In this document: positions 15,775 through 25,252 of the stretch, one piece after another
Numbering within the stretch: the first letter of the stretch is position 1
Layout: every line of letters begins with the position of its first letter
Assembly: GCA_025965815.1 (NCBI GenBank)
Contig: JAOPWF010000163.1
Span: 1 to 30,881, forward strand
Direction of reading: 5' to 3'
Length of the DNA: 30,881 nucleotides
Origin: Mycobacterium sp.
GTDB lineage: Bacteria; Actinomycetota; Actinomycetes; Mycobacteriales; Mycobacteriaceae
Program-made: the position numbers and the translations under genes
Notes under the pieces: generated by a model
Seen by the model: only the letters and a program-made list of their open reading frames with translations
Database searches by the model: none
What the model was told of the DNA's origin: nothing

Positions 15775-18700
15775 ATGACGAGTGACGCACTGCAGGACAT
15801 CGAAGGTCGTTCGAGTCTCGGCGACACGCGGGAAGAGCGACTCGCCCGCCGGATCGCCGGTCTGTACGCCGTCGACCCGCAATTCCGCTGTGCGGAGCCC
15901 CATCCCGCGGTCATGGCCGCGGCGCGCCGGCCCGGCCTTCGGCTGGCGCCCATCCTGCAGACGGTGGTGGACGGCTACGGGGATCGCGCCGCTCTCGGGC
16001 AACGCGCCCGCGAGTTGGTGACGGACCCCGCAACGGGTCGCACGTCGGCACGCCTGCTGCCTCGATTCGAAACCATCAGCTACCGCGAGATGTGGGCGCG
16101 CGTGAGCGCGATCGCCAGCGCCTGGCGGCAGGACCCGAACCACCCGCTGCACCCAGGGGACTTCGTCGCCACCATCGGTTTCGCCAGTCCCGAGTACCTG
16201 ATCGTCGATCTGGTGTGCGCCTACCTCGGCCTGGTGTCGGTACCCCTGCAGCACAACGCGCCAGCCTCCAGGATGAGGCCGATTATCGCCGAGGTCGAGC
16301 CTCGGGTGGTTGCCGTGAGTGCCGAATCTCTCGACCTCGCTGTCGAATCCGCGCTGAACAGTGCATCGCTGCGGCGTCTGGTGGTCTTCGACTACCGGCC
16401 CGAAATCGACGACCAGCGTGAGAACCTGGAGCGGGCCCGCACGCGCCTCAACGACGCGGGGATGCCGGTGATCGTCGAAACGCTGGCCGAGATCGTCGAG
16501 CGGGGCCGTGCGCTGGCTCCCGAACCGCTGTACGTCGACGGCACCGATGACCGCCTGGCGATGATCATCTACACCTCCGGGAGCACTGGGGCGCCAAAGG
16601 GCGCCATGTACACCGAGCTGATGCTCGCCAACCTGTGGACGACGTCGTTGATGGAGTCGGCAACGCCCGTGTTCGGCGTCAATTTCATGCCGCTGAATCA
16701 CCTCGGCGGTCGGCTGCCTCTGGTCTCGTCCTTTCTCGCCGGCGGTACCAATTACTTCGTTCCCGAGTCGGACCTCTCGACCGTGTTCGAGGACTGGGCG
16801 CTCGTGCGCCCTACCGAGATGGGTCTGGTGCCGCGTGTGGTCGACATGCTGTTCCAGCGCCACCGCAGCGCGGTCGACCGACGTCTCGATGAAGGCGCCG
16901 ACCGCGCCATCGCCGAGGTGGAGGCCACTGCGGAGGTGAGGGTAGACGTGCTCGGTGGACGGGTGCTCGGCGGCTTTGTCGGCACCGCGCCCTTGGCCGG
17001 CGAAATGAAGGCCTTCCTCGATTCGACACTGGACGTGCACATTGCCGACGGCTACGGGTCGACGGAGGCCGGCATGGTCACCAGGGACGGCACCGTGACG
17101 CGTCCGCCGGTGATCGACTACAAGCTCGTCGACGTGCCGGAACTGGGCTACTTCCGCACTGATCAGCCGTACCCCAGGGGTGAGCTGCTGGTCAAAACCA
17201 AGACGGCGACCCCGGGGTATTACAAGCGTCCCGACGTCACCGCGGGTGTTTTCGACGACGACGGCTACTACCGGACCGGCGATGTGATGGCCGAGATCGA
17301 ACCGGATCGGCTGGTGTACGTCGACCGGCGCAACAATGTGTTGAAGCTGGCGCAGGGCGAATTCGTGGCCGTCGCTCGACTGGAAGCCATCTTCGCCGGT
17401 GCCCCACTGGTCCGCCAGATCTTCGTCTACGGCAACAGCGAACGCTCCAACCTGCTGGCGGTCGTTGTGCCGACCCCGGATGCGCTGGAGAAGTTCGGGG
17501 ACGGAGGGCAGGAGCGACGCGACCCCGGAAGGAACACCGGAGGGCTAAAGGCGGCGTTGCACGAGTCGCTGCAGCGGACCGCGCGGGACGCCGAACTGCA
17601 GTCCTACGAGGTGCCGGCCGATTTCCTGATCGAGCACGAACCCTTCAGTGCCGCAAACGGTTTACTGTCCGGGGTCGGAAAGGTGTTGCGGCCCAAACTG
17701 AAAGAGCACTACGGCGAGCGGCTTGAGCAGTTGTACGCCGACCTCGCCGCCGCACAGGTCGACGAGCTCCGCGCACTCCGGCAGACGGGTGCCGATCAAC
17801 CGGTGGTCGACACGGTGACCCGCGCTGCCCGTGCGCTACTGGGAACCGCAGGAGCGGACCTGGATCCAGACGCTCACTTCACCGACCTCGGCGGTGACTC
17901 GCTGTCGGCACTGACCTTCTCCAACCTGCTGCAGGAGATCTTCGGTGTCGAAGTGCCGGTCGGCGTCATCATCGGTCCGGCCGCTAACCTTGCACAGCTC
18001 GCGAACTACATCGAGACAGAGCGCGGGTCTGGTTCCAAGCGCCCCACCTTCGCGACGGTGCACGGGCAGGGCGCCACGGAGGTCCGCGCCGACGACCTCA
18101 CCCTGGACAAGTTCATCGACCCCGAGACGCTGGCCGGCGCCCCTTCGCTCCCCCTCACCACCTCCGGTCACCCCCGTACCGTTCTGCTCACCGGCGCGAA
18201 CGGCTGGCTGGGGCGTTTCCTCGCCCTGGAATGGCTGGAACGGCTGTCGGAAACCGGTGGCACGTTGATCACCGTCGTGCGGGGACGTGACGAGGCCGAT
18301 GCTCGGGCACGGCTCGATAACGTGTTCGACAGCGGAGATCCGGAGCTTCTTCAGCGATTCCGCGAACTGGCCTCCGACCACCTCGAGGTCCTCGCGGGCG
18401 ATATCGGCGAGCCCAACCTCGGCGTGGACTCAGTCACCTGGAACCGGCTGGCCGACAGCGTCGACCTGATCGTGCACCCCGCCGCGCTGGTCAACCATGT
18501 TCTGCCCTATGGCCAACTCTTCGGTCCCAATGTCGTCGGTACCGCCGAGCTCATCCGTCTGGCGATCACCACCAGGATCAAGCCGGTTACCTACCTTTCG
18601 ACCGTGGCCGTCGCGATGACCGTCGACCCCGCGATATTCCTGGAGGACGGCGATATTCGCGCGGTCAGTCCGGTCCGTCCGATCGACGACACCTACGCCA

Positions 18701-19365
18701 GCGGCTACGCGAACAGCAAGTGGGCCGGCGAAGTGTTGTTGCGGGAGGCGCACGACCTGTGCGGGCTGCCAGTCGCGGTGTTCCGCGCGGACATGATCCT
18801 CGCCCACAGCCAATACACCGGACAGCTCAATGTGCCCGACGCGTTCACCAGGCTGATCTTCAGTCTCATTTCAACCGGGATCGCGCCGCGGACCTTCTAC
18901 CGGACCGACGCGGCACGCAACCGGCCGCGGGCACACTACGACGGACTACCAGTCGACTTCGTCGCCGAATCCATCACCACCCTCGGCGAGCGGGCCACCG
19001 ACGGGTTCCACTCCTTCGACGTCATGAACCCCTACGACGACGGCGTCTCCCTGGATGTGTTCGTGGACTGGCTCTTCCGCGCGGGGCACAAGATCCAGCG
19101 GATCAACGACTACGACGAGTGGCTGGCGAGGTTTGAGACCGCACTGAAGGCGTTGCCCGAGAAGCAACGCCAGCAGTCGGTCCTGCCCCTACTGCGCGCC
19201 TACCGGACGCCGCAGCAGCCGCTACGCGGTGCCGCCGCGCCCACGGAGGCGTTTCACTCCGCGGTCCGCGCGGCCAAGGTGGGCGCCGACAAGGACATTC
19301 CTCATTTGTCGGCACCACTCATCCGCAAGTACAGCACCGACCTGCAGCAGCTGGGCGTGCTGTAG
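15775..19365 (+). CDS. car: Carboxylic acid reductase (A-T-R three-domain enzyme)
   Basis: A 1196-residue enzyme. The adenylation domain carries [15 protein letters not shown] (P-loop at residues 266-279) and [13 protein letters not shown]; the swinging segment is RTGDVMAEI and [15 protein letters not shown]. The thiolation domain has [14 protein letters not shown], with Ser709 as the phosphopantetheine site. The reductase domain has [19 protein letters not shown] (NADPH motif at about 807-813), and Tyr978 and Lys982 in [14 protein letters not shown] form the short-chain reductase pair. It converts carboxylic acids to aldehydes with ATP and NADPH and needs a phosphopantetheinyl transferase, which is not in the window. 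Length is slightly above the usual 1170 or so. GAAAGG precedes ATG 15775. Its native substrate is not evident from the sequence. Confidence 0.95.
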   Translation: MTSDALQDIEGRSSLGDTREERLARRIAGLYAVDPQFRCAEPHPAVMAAARRPGLRLAPILQTVVDGYGDRAALGQRARELVTDPATGRTSARLLPRFETISYREMWARVSAIASAWRQDPNHPLHPGDFVATIGFASPEYLIVDLVCAYLGLVSVPLQHNAPASRMRPIIAEVEPRVVAVSAESLDLAVESALNSASLRRLVVFDYRPEIDDQRENLERARTRLNDAGMPVIVETLAEIVERGRALAPEPLYVDGTDDRLAMIIYTSGSTGAPKGAMYTELMLANLWTTSLMESATPVFGVNFMPLNHLGGRLPLVSSFLAGGTNYFVPESDLSTVFEDWALVRPTEMGLVPRVVDMLFQRHRSAVDRRLDEGADRAIAEVEATAEVRVDVLGGRVLGGFVGTAPLAGEMKAFLDSTLDVHIADGYGSTEAGMVTRDGTVTRPPVIDYKLVDVPELGYFRTDQPYPRGELLVKTKTATPGYYKRPDVTAGVFDDDGYYRTGDVMAEIEPDRLVYVDRRNNVLKLAQGEFVAVARLEAIFAGAPLVRQIFVYGNSERSNLLAVVVPTPDALEKFGDGGQERRDPGRNTGGLKAALHESLQRTARDAELQSYEVPADFLIEHEPFSAANGLLSGVGKVLRPKLKEHYGERLEQLYADLAAAQVDELRALRQTGADQPVVDTVTRAARALLGTAGADLDPDAHFTDLGGDSLSALTFSNLLQEIFGVEVPVGVIIGPAANLAQLANYIETERGSGSKRPTFATVHGQGATEVRADDLTLDKFIDPETLAGAPSLPLTTSGHPRTVLLTGANGWLGRFLALEWLERLSETGGTLITVVRGRDEADARARLDNVFDSGDPELLQRFRELASDHLEVLAGDIGEPNLGVDSVTWNRLADSVDLIVHPAALVNHVLPYGQLFGPNVVGTAELIRLAITTRIKPVTYLSTVAVAMTVDPAIFLEDGDIRAVSPVRPIDDTYASGYANSKWAGEVLLREAHDLCGLPVAVFRADMILAHSQYTGQLNVPDAFTRLIFSLISTGIAPRTFYRTDAARNRPRAHYDGLPVDFVAESITTLGERATDGFHSFDVMNPYDDGVSLDVFVDWLFRAGHKIQRINDYDEWLARFETALKALPEKQRQQSVLPLLRAYRTPQQPLRGAAAPTEAFHSAVRAAKVGADKDIPHLSAPLIRKYSTDLQQLGVL

Positions 19366-19465
19366 CCGGATCACGCGTTACGTCTGCAAACCGCGCAGCA
19401 GGGGGCCCACGCCCGCGAGGCGACGTCTGCGGATCACCGTTGACTTGGAGCACGTGGCCCGATAG

Positions 19466-20245
19466 TCAGAACAGCAGTCGCCACAACCCGATCAGGCCGA
19501 GGACTACGATTGCGCCCCGCAACACACCGGGCGAGAGCCTCCTGCCGTATCGGGCACCCACCGCACCGCCGACCAGCGATCCCGCCGCTACTATGCCCGC
19601 GGCCGCCCAACTGATCCGGTCAAACGCGACGACGGTGAAGGCAACTGCCGCAACGACATTGACCACAAGCGTGAGAAGATTCTTGGCGGCGTTCATCCGT
19701 TGCATCGATTCCGGCAACAGCGCGCCCATCAGCGCAATCTGCATAATGCCCTGCGCCGCAGTGAAATACCCCCCATAAACGGCAATCGCAAAGGTGCCAA
19801 CCGTCAGCGCGGCCATCCTGCTCGGACCTATGTGCCCGGCCGACCGACCGGCCTGCTCGGCTCGCCGCCTGGCCCAATCCTGAATCCGTGGCCCGATTAC
19901 TACGAGAATGAGGGCGGCGACCAACAACACCGGCACAATCGTTTCGAACGCCCTCGCTGGAAGATGAAGCAGCAGAAACGCTCCCAGAATTCCGCCGAAC
20001 AGTACGGCCGGGAGCTGCCAGCGGAGCCGATGCCATTGACCCTTGAGTTCCTCCCGGTACCCCCACGTTCCGGACGTGCTTCCGGCCACCAGGCCGACCG
20101 CGTTCGACATGGTGGCGACCACGGGTGGATAGCCGAAGGCGACCAGGGTGGGAAACGTGATCAGCGTGCCGGAGCCGACGACGGCGTTGATCGCCCCCGC
20201 GCCGAACCCAGCCAGCGCGATCACGATGATCTCGTAGACCGGCAC
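19466..20245 (-). CDS. TauE/SafE family sulfite exporter-like membrane protein (copy 2)
   Basis: A 259-residue protein from GTG 20245. The first half opens IIVIALAGFGAGAINAVVGS and GTLITFPTLVAFGYPPVVATMSN, the classic TauE opening with its N-A-V-V-G-S/G-G loop; the second half repeats it as AIAVYGGYFTAAQGIMQIAL and AAKNLLTLVVNVVAAVAF. About eight membrane helices are visible. It differs clearly from copy 1 at 11939, so it is not a recent duplicate. It is convergent with car (100 bases between) and divergent from zwf (about 85 bases between the starts). Substrate unknown; this subgroup is often a general anion permease. Confidence 0.88.
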   Translation of the reverse strand: MPVYEIIVIALAGFGAGAINAVVGSGTLITFPTLVAFGYPPVVATMSNAVGLVAGSTSGTWGYREELKGQWHRLRWQLPAVLFGGILGAFLLLHLPARAFETIVPVLLVAALILVVIGPRIQDWARRRAEQAGRSAGHIGPSRMAALTVGTFAIAVYGGYFTAAQGIMQIALMGALLPESMQRMNAAKNLLTLVVNVVAAVAFTVVAFDRISWAAAGIVAAGSLVGGAVGARYGRRLSPGVLRGAIVVLGLIGLWRLLF

Positions 20246-20330
20246 GACGGCAAGGATACGGATCGCTCAACGGCCCTCGAGGTCGGTGCGATGTCCGGGG
20301 ATGGTGCACCCGCAATACAAGGGTGGGATT

Positions 20331-21839
20331 ATGCCGAGTGTGGCCATCGACACTCCGCAGACCATCGCCTACCCGGCGCCCGGCTCCCGCCCGGCACGGC
20401 GGGACAGCGAGACGCTCGACCCGCACGTCATCGTGCTGTTCGGCGCGACGGGCGACCTCGCCAAACGCAAGCTGCTCCCCGGCATGGCGTATCTCGTGCA
20501 GTCTGCGCTGGCTCCGAAGATCCGGGTCGTCGGCACGTCGCTGGAAGACCTCTCCGATGACGAATTCCGGGCACTCGCCAGGGAGGCCATCGACTCCTTC
20601 GGCAGCCACAAGCTGACCGACGAGCAGTGGGCCGGTTTTGCCGGCAGTGTCTCCTATGTCCCGCAGGGCGCGGGTCCGGAGGCGCTGGCCGCCGCGGTGG
20701 GTAAGGCGGAGGCCGACCTCGGCCCCGATGTGCGTCGGCTGCACTATCTGTCCGTACCACCCAAGGCCGCCAAGGCCGTCATCACCATGTTGAAGGAGGC
20801 CAACCTGGTGGACCGGTCCCGGGTGGTGATGGAGAAGCCGTTCGGAACCGACCTGGCCAGCGCGATCGAGCTCAACGACTTCGTGCACGACACGTTCCGG
20901 GAGTCGCAGATCTTCCGCATCGACCACTTCCTCGGCAAGGAAGCGGCCCAGAACATCCTGGCGTTCCGGTTCGCCATCGGCCTGTTCGAGCCCATCTGGA
21001 ACCGCAACTTCATCGACCACATCCAGATCGACATCCCGGAGACGCTCGGGCTGGACCAGCGGGCGAACTTCTACGAGAGCACCGGCGCGTACAAGGACAT
21101 GGTGGTCACCCACCTGTTCCAGGTGATGGCGTTCGTCGTGATGGAGCCACCGACCGCCCTGGAGCCCCGCGCCATCAGCGAGGAGAAGAACAAGGTATTC
21201 CGGTCGATGTTGCCGGTGAACTGCGGCCACGTGGTCCGCGGCCAATACGCGGGCTACCGCGAAGAAGACGGTGTGGCAAGGGATTCCGACACCGAGACGT
21301 TCATCGCTCTCAAGGTCGGTATCGACAACTGGCGATGGGCCGGGGTGCCCATCTATCTGCGTACCGGCAAGAAGATGGCCGAAGGTCAGCGGATCATCTC
21401 GATCGCCTTCAAGGAGGCGCCGCGGACGATGTTCCCGGCCGGTTCCGGTGTCGGCTCCCAAGGCCCGGATCACCTCACCTTCGATCTGGCCGACAGCTCC
21501 AAGGTCTCGCTGTCCTTCTACGGGAAGCGCCCGGGGCCGGGCATGAAACTCGACAAGCTCTCCATGCAGTTCTCCACTCAGGAGACCGACTCGGTCGGTG
21601 ACGTGCTGGAGGCATACGAGCGGCTGATCCTGGATGCCATGCGGGGCGACCACACACTTTTCACCACCGCGGAGGGCATCGAGTCGCTGTGGGAGCGGTC
21701 TATCCCGCTGTTGGAGGATCCGCCACCGGTGAAGATCTATCCGCCCGGAACGTGGGGTCCTAACGCCATTCATCAGCTGATCGCTCCCAATGCCTGGCGG
21801 CTTCCGTTCGAGCGGGGTTGGCGCGAGAAGAAGCGCTAA
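20331..21839 (+). CDS. zwf: Glucose-6-phosphate 1-dehydrogenase
   Basis: A 502-residue enzyme of the pentose phosphate pathway, oxidising glucose-6-phosphate to 6-phosphogluconolactone and producing NADPH. The dinucleotide motif FGATGDLAKRKLLP lies at residues 37-50, and the substrate signature RIDHFLGKEAAQN has the catalytic-site Asp198-His199 and Lys203. Other conserved blocks are VVMEKPFGTD, VPIYLRTGKKM and DAMRGDHTLFTTAEGIE. ATG 20331 follows GGGTGGG and is preferred to an ATG at 20286, giving normal family length. It is not in the usual tal-tkt-opcA operon; alone here, it may be an additional zwf paralogue. It stands next to the NADPH-using car but on its own promoter. Confidence 0.95.
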   Translation: MPSVAIDTPQTIAYPAPGSRPARRDSETLDPHVIVLFGATGDLAKRKLLPGMAYLVQSALAPKIRVVGTSLEDLSDDEFRALAREAIDSFGSHKLTDEQWAGFAGSVSYVPQGAGPEALAAAVGKAEADLGPDVRRLHYLSVPPKAAKAVITMLKEANLVDRSRVVMEKPFGTDLASAIELNDFVHDTFRESQIFRIDHFLGKEAAQNILAFRFAIGLFEPIWNRNFIDHIQIDIPETLGLDQRANFYESTGAYKDMVVTHLFQVMAFVVMEPPTALEPRAISEEKNKVFRSMLPVNCGHVVRGQYAGYREEDGVARDSDTETFIALKVGIDNWRWAGVPIYLRTGKKMAEGQRIISIAFKEAPRTMFPAGSGVGSQGPDHLTFDLADSSKVSLSFYGKRPGPGMKLDKLSMQFSTQETDSVGDVLEAYERLILDAMRGDHTLFTTAEGIESLWERSIPLLEDPPPVKIYPPGTWGPNAIHQLIAPNAWRLPFERGWREKKR

Positions 21840-21855
21840 GCCGTGGCTGGCGTCC

Positions 21856-22467
21856 TCAACGGTTCAGCAGCGCGGTGAGCAGCTGGGTCAGCCATGCGCG
21901 GGCCGCGGGCAGGTCACCGTCGAGAATGAGCTGAACGGCGACCCCGTCGTAGGCGGCGACAACCGCCCGGGCCGCATTGGAAATGTCGCCGATCATCTCG
22001 GGCAGGGTGAGTCGGTCGCGCGCTCCCGCGAGGCGGTTCTCCACGGCGTTGCGTAGCTGCCGGCGGTGGGCGGCGAGGCGGTCAGCCACGGCGGGATTCC
22101 GGGCGGCGTGCAGCAGGAAATCGGTTTTGATAAGCAGCCAGTCCCGGTCGAGAAGCAGAGTGGCACAGACACGTTCGACAGCCGCCGCGAAATCGTCGGT
22201 GGCATCCTCGGTAGTGAGGGCCTGCGTCACCTGGTCGGCGATGAGGTGGGCACGATCGTCGTAGAGAGTGAAGAACAACTCGTCGAGACTGTCGAACTGG
22301 GAGTAGAACGCCCCGCGGGTGTACCCGGCCGCCGCGCACACGTCTTCGATGCGGACCTGTCCGAAGCCCTTGTCGGCGAACACCCGGAACGCCGCTTCGA
22401 TCAACTTCGCGCGGGTCTCCGCGCGCCGTTTTGTCACCCGCGGCAAGGAGGCTGTCGTTTCCACCAC
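21856..22467 (-). CDS. TetR/AcrR-family regulator
   Basis: A 203-residue protein. The helix-turn-helix is KLIEAAFRVFADKGFGQVRI followed by EDVCAAAGYTRGAFYSQFDS, the standard TetR recognition region, with a ligand-binding C-terminal domain (RDWLLIKTDFLLHAARNPAV, ARAVVAAYDGVAVQLILDGD). Translation starts at GTG 22467 (or the next codon, also GTG). It is divergent from the FAD-binding dehydrogenase at 22549, with two operator-like boxes between, so the regulator probably represses the dehydrogenase and itself. The ligand may be a steroid or lipid intermediate given the neighbour's family, but this is inference. The C-terminus ends just after the zwf stop, so zwf and this gene are convergent. Confidence 0.92.
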   Translation of the reverse strand: MVETTASLPRVTKRRAETRAKLIEAAFRVFADKGFGQVRIEDVCAAAGYTRGAFYSQFDSLDELFFTLYDDRAHLIADQVTQALTTEDATDDFAAAVERVCATLLLDRDWLLIKTDFLLHAARNPAVADRLAAHRRQLRNAVENRLAGARDRLTLPEMIGDISNAARAVVAAYDGVAVQLILDGDLPAARAWLTQLLTALLNR

Positions 22468-22487
22468 GTTCCAATGCTCTCACGCAC

Positions 22488-22519
22488 GTATCCGATACAT
22501 TGGTGTATCCGATTGATAC
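22488..22519. promoter_or_regulatory. Two operator-like boxes between tetR and the FAD dehydrogenase
   Basis: Two related palindromes carry the same core GTATCCGAT: GTATC-C-GATAC at 22488-22498, and GTATC-CGATT-GATAC at 22505-22519. They are 17 bases apart, start to start, within the 81-base gap of the divergent pair. Both boxes lie where RNA polymerase would bind for either gene (a possible -10 TACATT lies at 22496-22501). A TetR dimer pair is the obvious ligand. Confidence 0.6.
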
Positions 22520-22548
22520 CCGGTTCAGATTCCGAGGGAGTGACACCT

Positions 22549-24222
22549 GTGGACGTAGACGTCATCGTGGTCGGCGCCGGCCTGGCGGGCCTGGTCGCGA
22601 CGCACGAACTCACCAGCCACGGCAAGAGGGTCGCCGTCATCGACCAGGAGAATCCGGCGAATCTGGGTGGGCAGGCGTTCTGGTCCTTCGGCGGCATCTT
22701 CCTGGTCAACAGCGCCGAGCAGCGCCGGATGCGGGTGAAAGACTGCGTCGAGCTGGCGTGGAACGACTGGCAGGGCAGCGCCGCGTTCGACCGACTCGAC
22801 GACGAAGACATCTGGGCCGCTCAATGGGCCCGCGCCTACGTGGAGTTCGCCGCGGGGGAGAAACGGTCCTGGCTACACAGCCACGGCATCACGTTCCTGC
22901 CGACGGTCGGCTGGGCTGAGCGAGGCGACCTACGCGCCAACGGACACGGCAATTCGGTGCCCCGATTCCACGTCGCCTGGGGAACCGGCACCGGAGTCAT
23001 CGAGCCATTCGTCAACTCCGCCAAGCAGGCCGCCGCCGCGGGGCTGGTCCGGTTCCACCACCGCCACCGCGTCGACGAGCTGATCATCACCGATGGCACC
23101 GCCACCGGAGTGCGGGGCACACTGCTCGCCGACGATGACTCGCCGCGCGGTGCCCCGTCCAACCGCGACGCCGTCGGCGAGTTCGACCTGACCGCGCAGG
23201 CCGTCATCGTCACGACTGGCGGAATCGGCGGCAACCACGACATCGTGCGCCGCTACTGGCCGCGACGCATGGGCACGGCGCCTAGATCGATGATCACCGG
23301 CGTACCCGCCTACGTCGATGGCCGGATGCTCGACATCGCCGCCGACTCCGGGGTCCGGCTGGTCAACCGAGATCGTATGTGGCACTACACCGAAGGAATC
23401 CAGAACTGGGACCCGATCTGGCCCGGCCACGCCATCCGCATCCTGCCCGGGCCGTCGTCGATGTGGTTCGACGCCCTGGGCCGCCGACTGCCCGCACCAT
23501 ATCTGCCCGGCTACGACACCCTCGGCACCTTGCGGTACCTGCGCACCACTGCAGATATCGCGGACTACGATCATTCCTGGTTCATCCTCACCCAGAAGAT
23601 GATCGCCAAAGAGTTCGCGCTGTCCGGCTCGGAGCAGAACCCTGATATCACGAGCAAGAACCGTCGCGACTTCCTGAAGGAGCGACTCCTCACCAACGGC
23701 GCACCCAGACCCGTGGAAGCGTTCAAGGAGCACGGCCCCGACTTCGTAGTCGCCGACAATCTCGAGGAACTCGTCGCCGGGATGAACAAGCTCACCGACG
23801 AACCGCTACTGGACCCTGACGCGATCCGCGCTCAGATCGAGGCCCGCGACCTGCAGATGGCCAACCCGTACAGCAAGGACGCGCAAATCCAGGGCATCCA
23901 CAACTCACGGCGCTACATCGGGGACCGCCTCGGACGCACCGCCGCACCGCACCGCATCCTCGACCCCGCAGCCGGCCCCCTGATCGGCGTCAAACTGCAC
24001 ATCCTGACCCGAAAAACCCTGGGCGGCATCCAAACCGACCTCTCCTCGCGCGCACTGGGGCTCGACGGACAACCCATCGGCGGGCTGTACGCCGCAGGGG
24101 AAGTCGCCGGATTCGGTGGCGGCGGCGCGCATGGCTACAACGCGCTGGAAGGCACCTTCCTCGGCGGCTGTCTCTTCACCGGACGCACCGCTGGGCGGTC
24201 AGTAGCGGCCGCCCTCGGCTGA
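22549..24222 (+). CDS. FAD-binding dehydrogenase (KstD-like, similar to mycobacterial Rv0785)
   Basis: A 557-residue flavoprotein with the FAD motif VDVDVIVVGAGLAGLVATHE (GAGLAG at residues 9-14) and the fumarate-reductase/ketosteroid-dehydrogenase region GGQAFWSFGGIFLVNSAEQR. The C-terminal flavin block is GLYAAGEVAGFGGGGAHGYN with ALEGTFLGGCLFTGRTAG, which is the typical end of this group. It resembles the Rv0785 protein of M. tuberculosis more than KstD1 itself. GAGGGAG is eight bases before GTG 22549. A frame extending upstream to 22066 is not coding; it overlaps the TetR gene. It may carry out dehydrogenation of steroid- or lipid-like substrates; the exact substrate is unknown. A divergent TetR regulator is likely to control it. 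Confidence 0.9.
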   Translation: MDVDVIVVGAGLAGLVATHELTSHGKRVAVIDQENPANLGGQAFWSFGGIFLVNSAEQRRMRVKDCVELAWNDWQGSAAFDRLDDEDIWAAQWARAYVEFAAGEKRSWLHSHGITFLPTVGWAERGDLRANGHGNSVPRFHVAWGTGTGVIEPFVNSAKQAAAAGLVRFHHRHRVDELIITDGTATGVRGTLLADDDSPRGAPSNRDAVGEFDLTAQAVIVTTGGIGGNHDIVRRYWPRRMGTAPRSMITGVPAYVDGRMLDIAADSGVRLVNRDRMWHYTEGIQNWDPIWPGHAIRILPGPSSMWFDALGRRLPAPYLPGYDTLGTLRYLRTTADIADYDHSWFILTQKMIAKEFALSGSEQNPDITSKNRRDFLKERLLTNGAPRPVEAFKEHGPDFVVADNLEELVAGMNKLTDEPLLDPDAIRAQIEARDLQMANPYSKDAQIQGIHNSRRYIGDRLGRTAAPHRILDPAAGPLIGVKLHILTRKTLGGIQTDLSSRALGLDGQPIGGLYAAGEVAGFGGGGAHGYNALEGTFLGGCLFTGRTAGRSVAAALG

Positions 24223-24234
24223 GGTTTCGTTGCC

Positions 24235-24792
24235 TCATTCACCCGTCTGGCCGTCGATCGACTCCCGAAAAAGATCGGCATGTCCGTTGTGGCGGGCGTA
24301 CTCCTCGATCATGTGTACGAGCACCCAACGGAGCGTGGCGTTCCCGGCCCCGCCCCACGCTGCGTGCAGTTCCCCGAGTGCCTGATCCTCACCCCGGTCG
24401 AGGCGCGCACGGACAACGGCGCGGGACCGCTCGACGCGTTCGGCCCAAAACGCCCGCAGCTCATCGCCGGTGTCCGAGGCTGCGCTGTGCCAATCCCAAT
24501 CGGGATCGGCCTTCGCGTCCGCGCTGGCCCACGGCTCCGGGGTCGGCTCGCCCCCGACCACCTCGCTGAACCAGTAATCCTCGTTGCAGGCCATGTGCTT
24601 GAGCAGCCCGCCCAAGGTCATCGACGTCGGCGGAAGCGCTACGCGCAGTTGCTGGTCGCTCAGGCCGCGGCACTTCCACTCCAACGTCGCGCGCTGGTAG
24701 TCCAAGAAGCCCAGCAGCGTCGCGACCTCGCCGCCATCCGGTGGCGGCTCGGGCCGCCCGTACTGGTCTGTGGTGCTCAGGGATTCGGTCAC
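24235..24792 (-). CDS. DinB family (DUF664) protein
   Basis: A 185-residue four-helix protein of the DinB superfamily. Typical blocks are EVATLLGFLDYQRATLEWKC and LPPTSMTLGGLLKHMACNED, then the C-terminal HMIEEYARHNGHADLFRESI. The histidines of LLKHMA and ARHNGHAD form the conserved three-His metal site. GTG 24792 begins translation. The gene starts nine bases after the end of the HxlR regulator, so the two are one minus-strand operon. Members of this group are metal- and thiol-dependent (mycothiol in actinobacteria) enzymes; the reaction is not known. It is convergent with the FAD dehydrogenase, 12 bases between the stops. Confidence 0.88.
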   Translation of the reverse strand: MTESLSTTDQYGRPEPPPDGGEVATLLGFLDYQRATLEWKCRGLSDQQLRVALPPTSMTLGGLLKHMACNEDYWFSEVVGGEPTPEPWASADAKADPDWDWHSAASDTGDELRAFWAERVERSRAVVRARLDRGEDQALGELHAAWGGAGNATLRWVLVHMIEEYARHNGHADLFRESIDGQTGE

Positions 24793-24801
24793 TCCGGCAA
24801 C

Positions 24802-25227
24802 TTAGCGGGCCGCGTCGTATCCGGCGCGGGCTGCGACGATCTCGTTTTGGTGCTGCTCCGTCCACGTCACCAGGGCCTGGATAGTCTCGAGCAGCGTGCA
24901 CCCGAGAGGAGTGAGCTCGTAATCGACCCTGGGCGGCACCACCGGATGCACAGTTCGGTGCACCAGGCCGTCGCGTTCGAGGTGGCGCAGCGTGGTGGTG
25001 AGCATCCGCTGGCTGATGCCGTCGATCTCGCATCGCAATTCGGTGAACCGAAGTGTGCGTCGGTCCAGCAGCGAGATGACCAGTAGCGACCACTTGTCGG
25101 CGATCCGGTCCAGGATCTGGCGCACTTCGCAGTCTTCCCGGACGTCCCACTGCCGGACACCCCAGTCGTCGGTGGAGTCCTCGGTGCGGCCGGAGTGCGT
25201 CGGTGAGTTCAAAGTGCCTTCTTCCAC
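24802..25227 (-). CDS. HxlR-family transcriptional regulator
   Basis: A 141-residue winged-helix regulator. The blocks CEVRQILDRIADKWSLLVIS, RFTELRCEIDGISQRMLTTT and LRHLERDGLVHRTVHPVVPP with VDYELTPLGCTLL are the HxlR core (Cys33 or so near the start is a redox-sensing position in some members). The frame starts at GTG 25227; a TTG at 25212 has AAGAAGG five bases away and is an equal candidate. It is co-transcribed with the DinB gene and divergent from the MFS exporter at 25312, with a 25-bp palindrome between. It probably regulates the exporter in response to a quinone, aldehyde or drug, by family analogy only. Confidence 0.9.
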   Translation of the reverse strand: MEEGTLNSPTHSGRTEDSTDDWGVRQWDVREDCEVRQILDRIADKWSLLVISLLDRRTLRFTELRCEIDGISQRMLTTTLRHLERDGLVHRTVHPVVPPRVDYELTPLGCTLLETIQALVTWTEQHQNEIVAARAGYDAAR

Positions 25228-25252
25228 AGTTTCCGATAGTGACGCATCATGT

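Noticed and set aside
15709..17040. Open frame of 443 codons on the minus strand
   Set aside because: Antisense shadow of the carboxylic acid reductase; no ribosome site and no recognisable domain.
19620..21773. Open frame of 717 codons on the minus strand
   Set aside because: Antisense to zwf, then out of frame with the TauE gene; a GC-rich codon artefact.
22066..22548. N-terminal extension of the FAD dehydrogenase frame
   Set aside because: Overlaps the TetR gene and the operator boxes; a good ribosome site and the FAD motif support GTG 22549.
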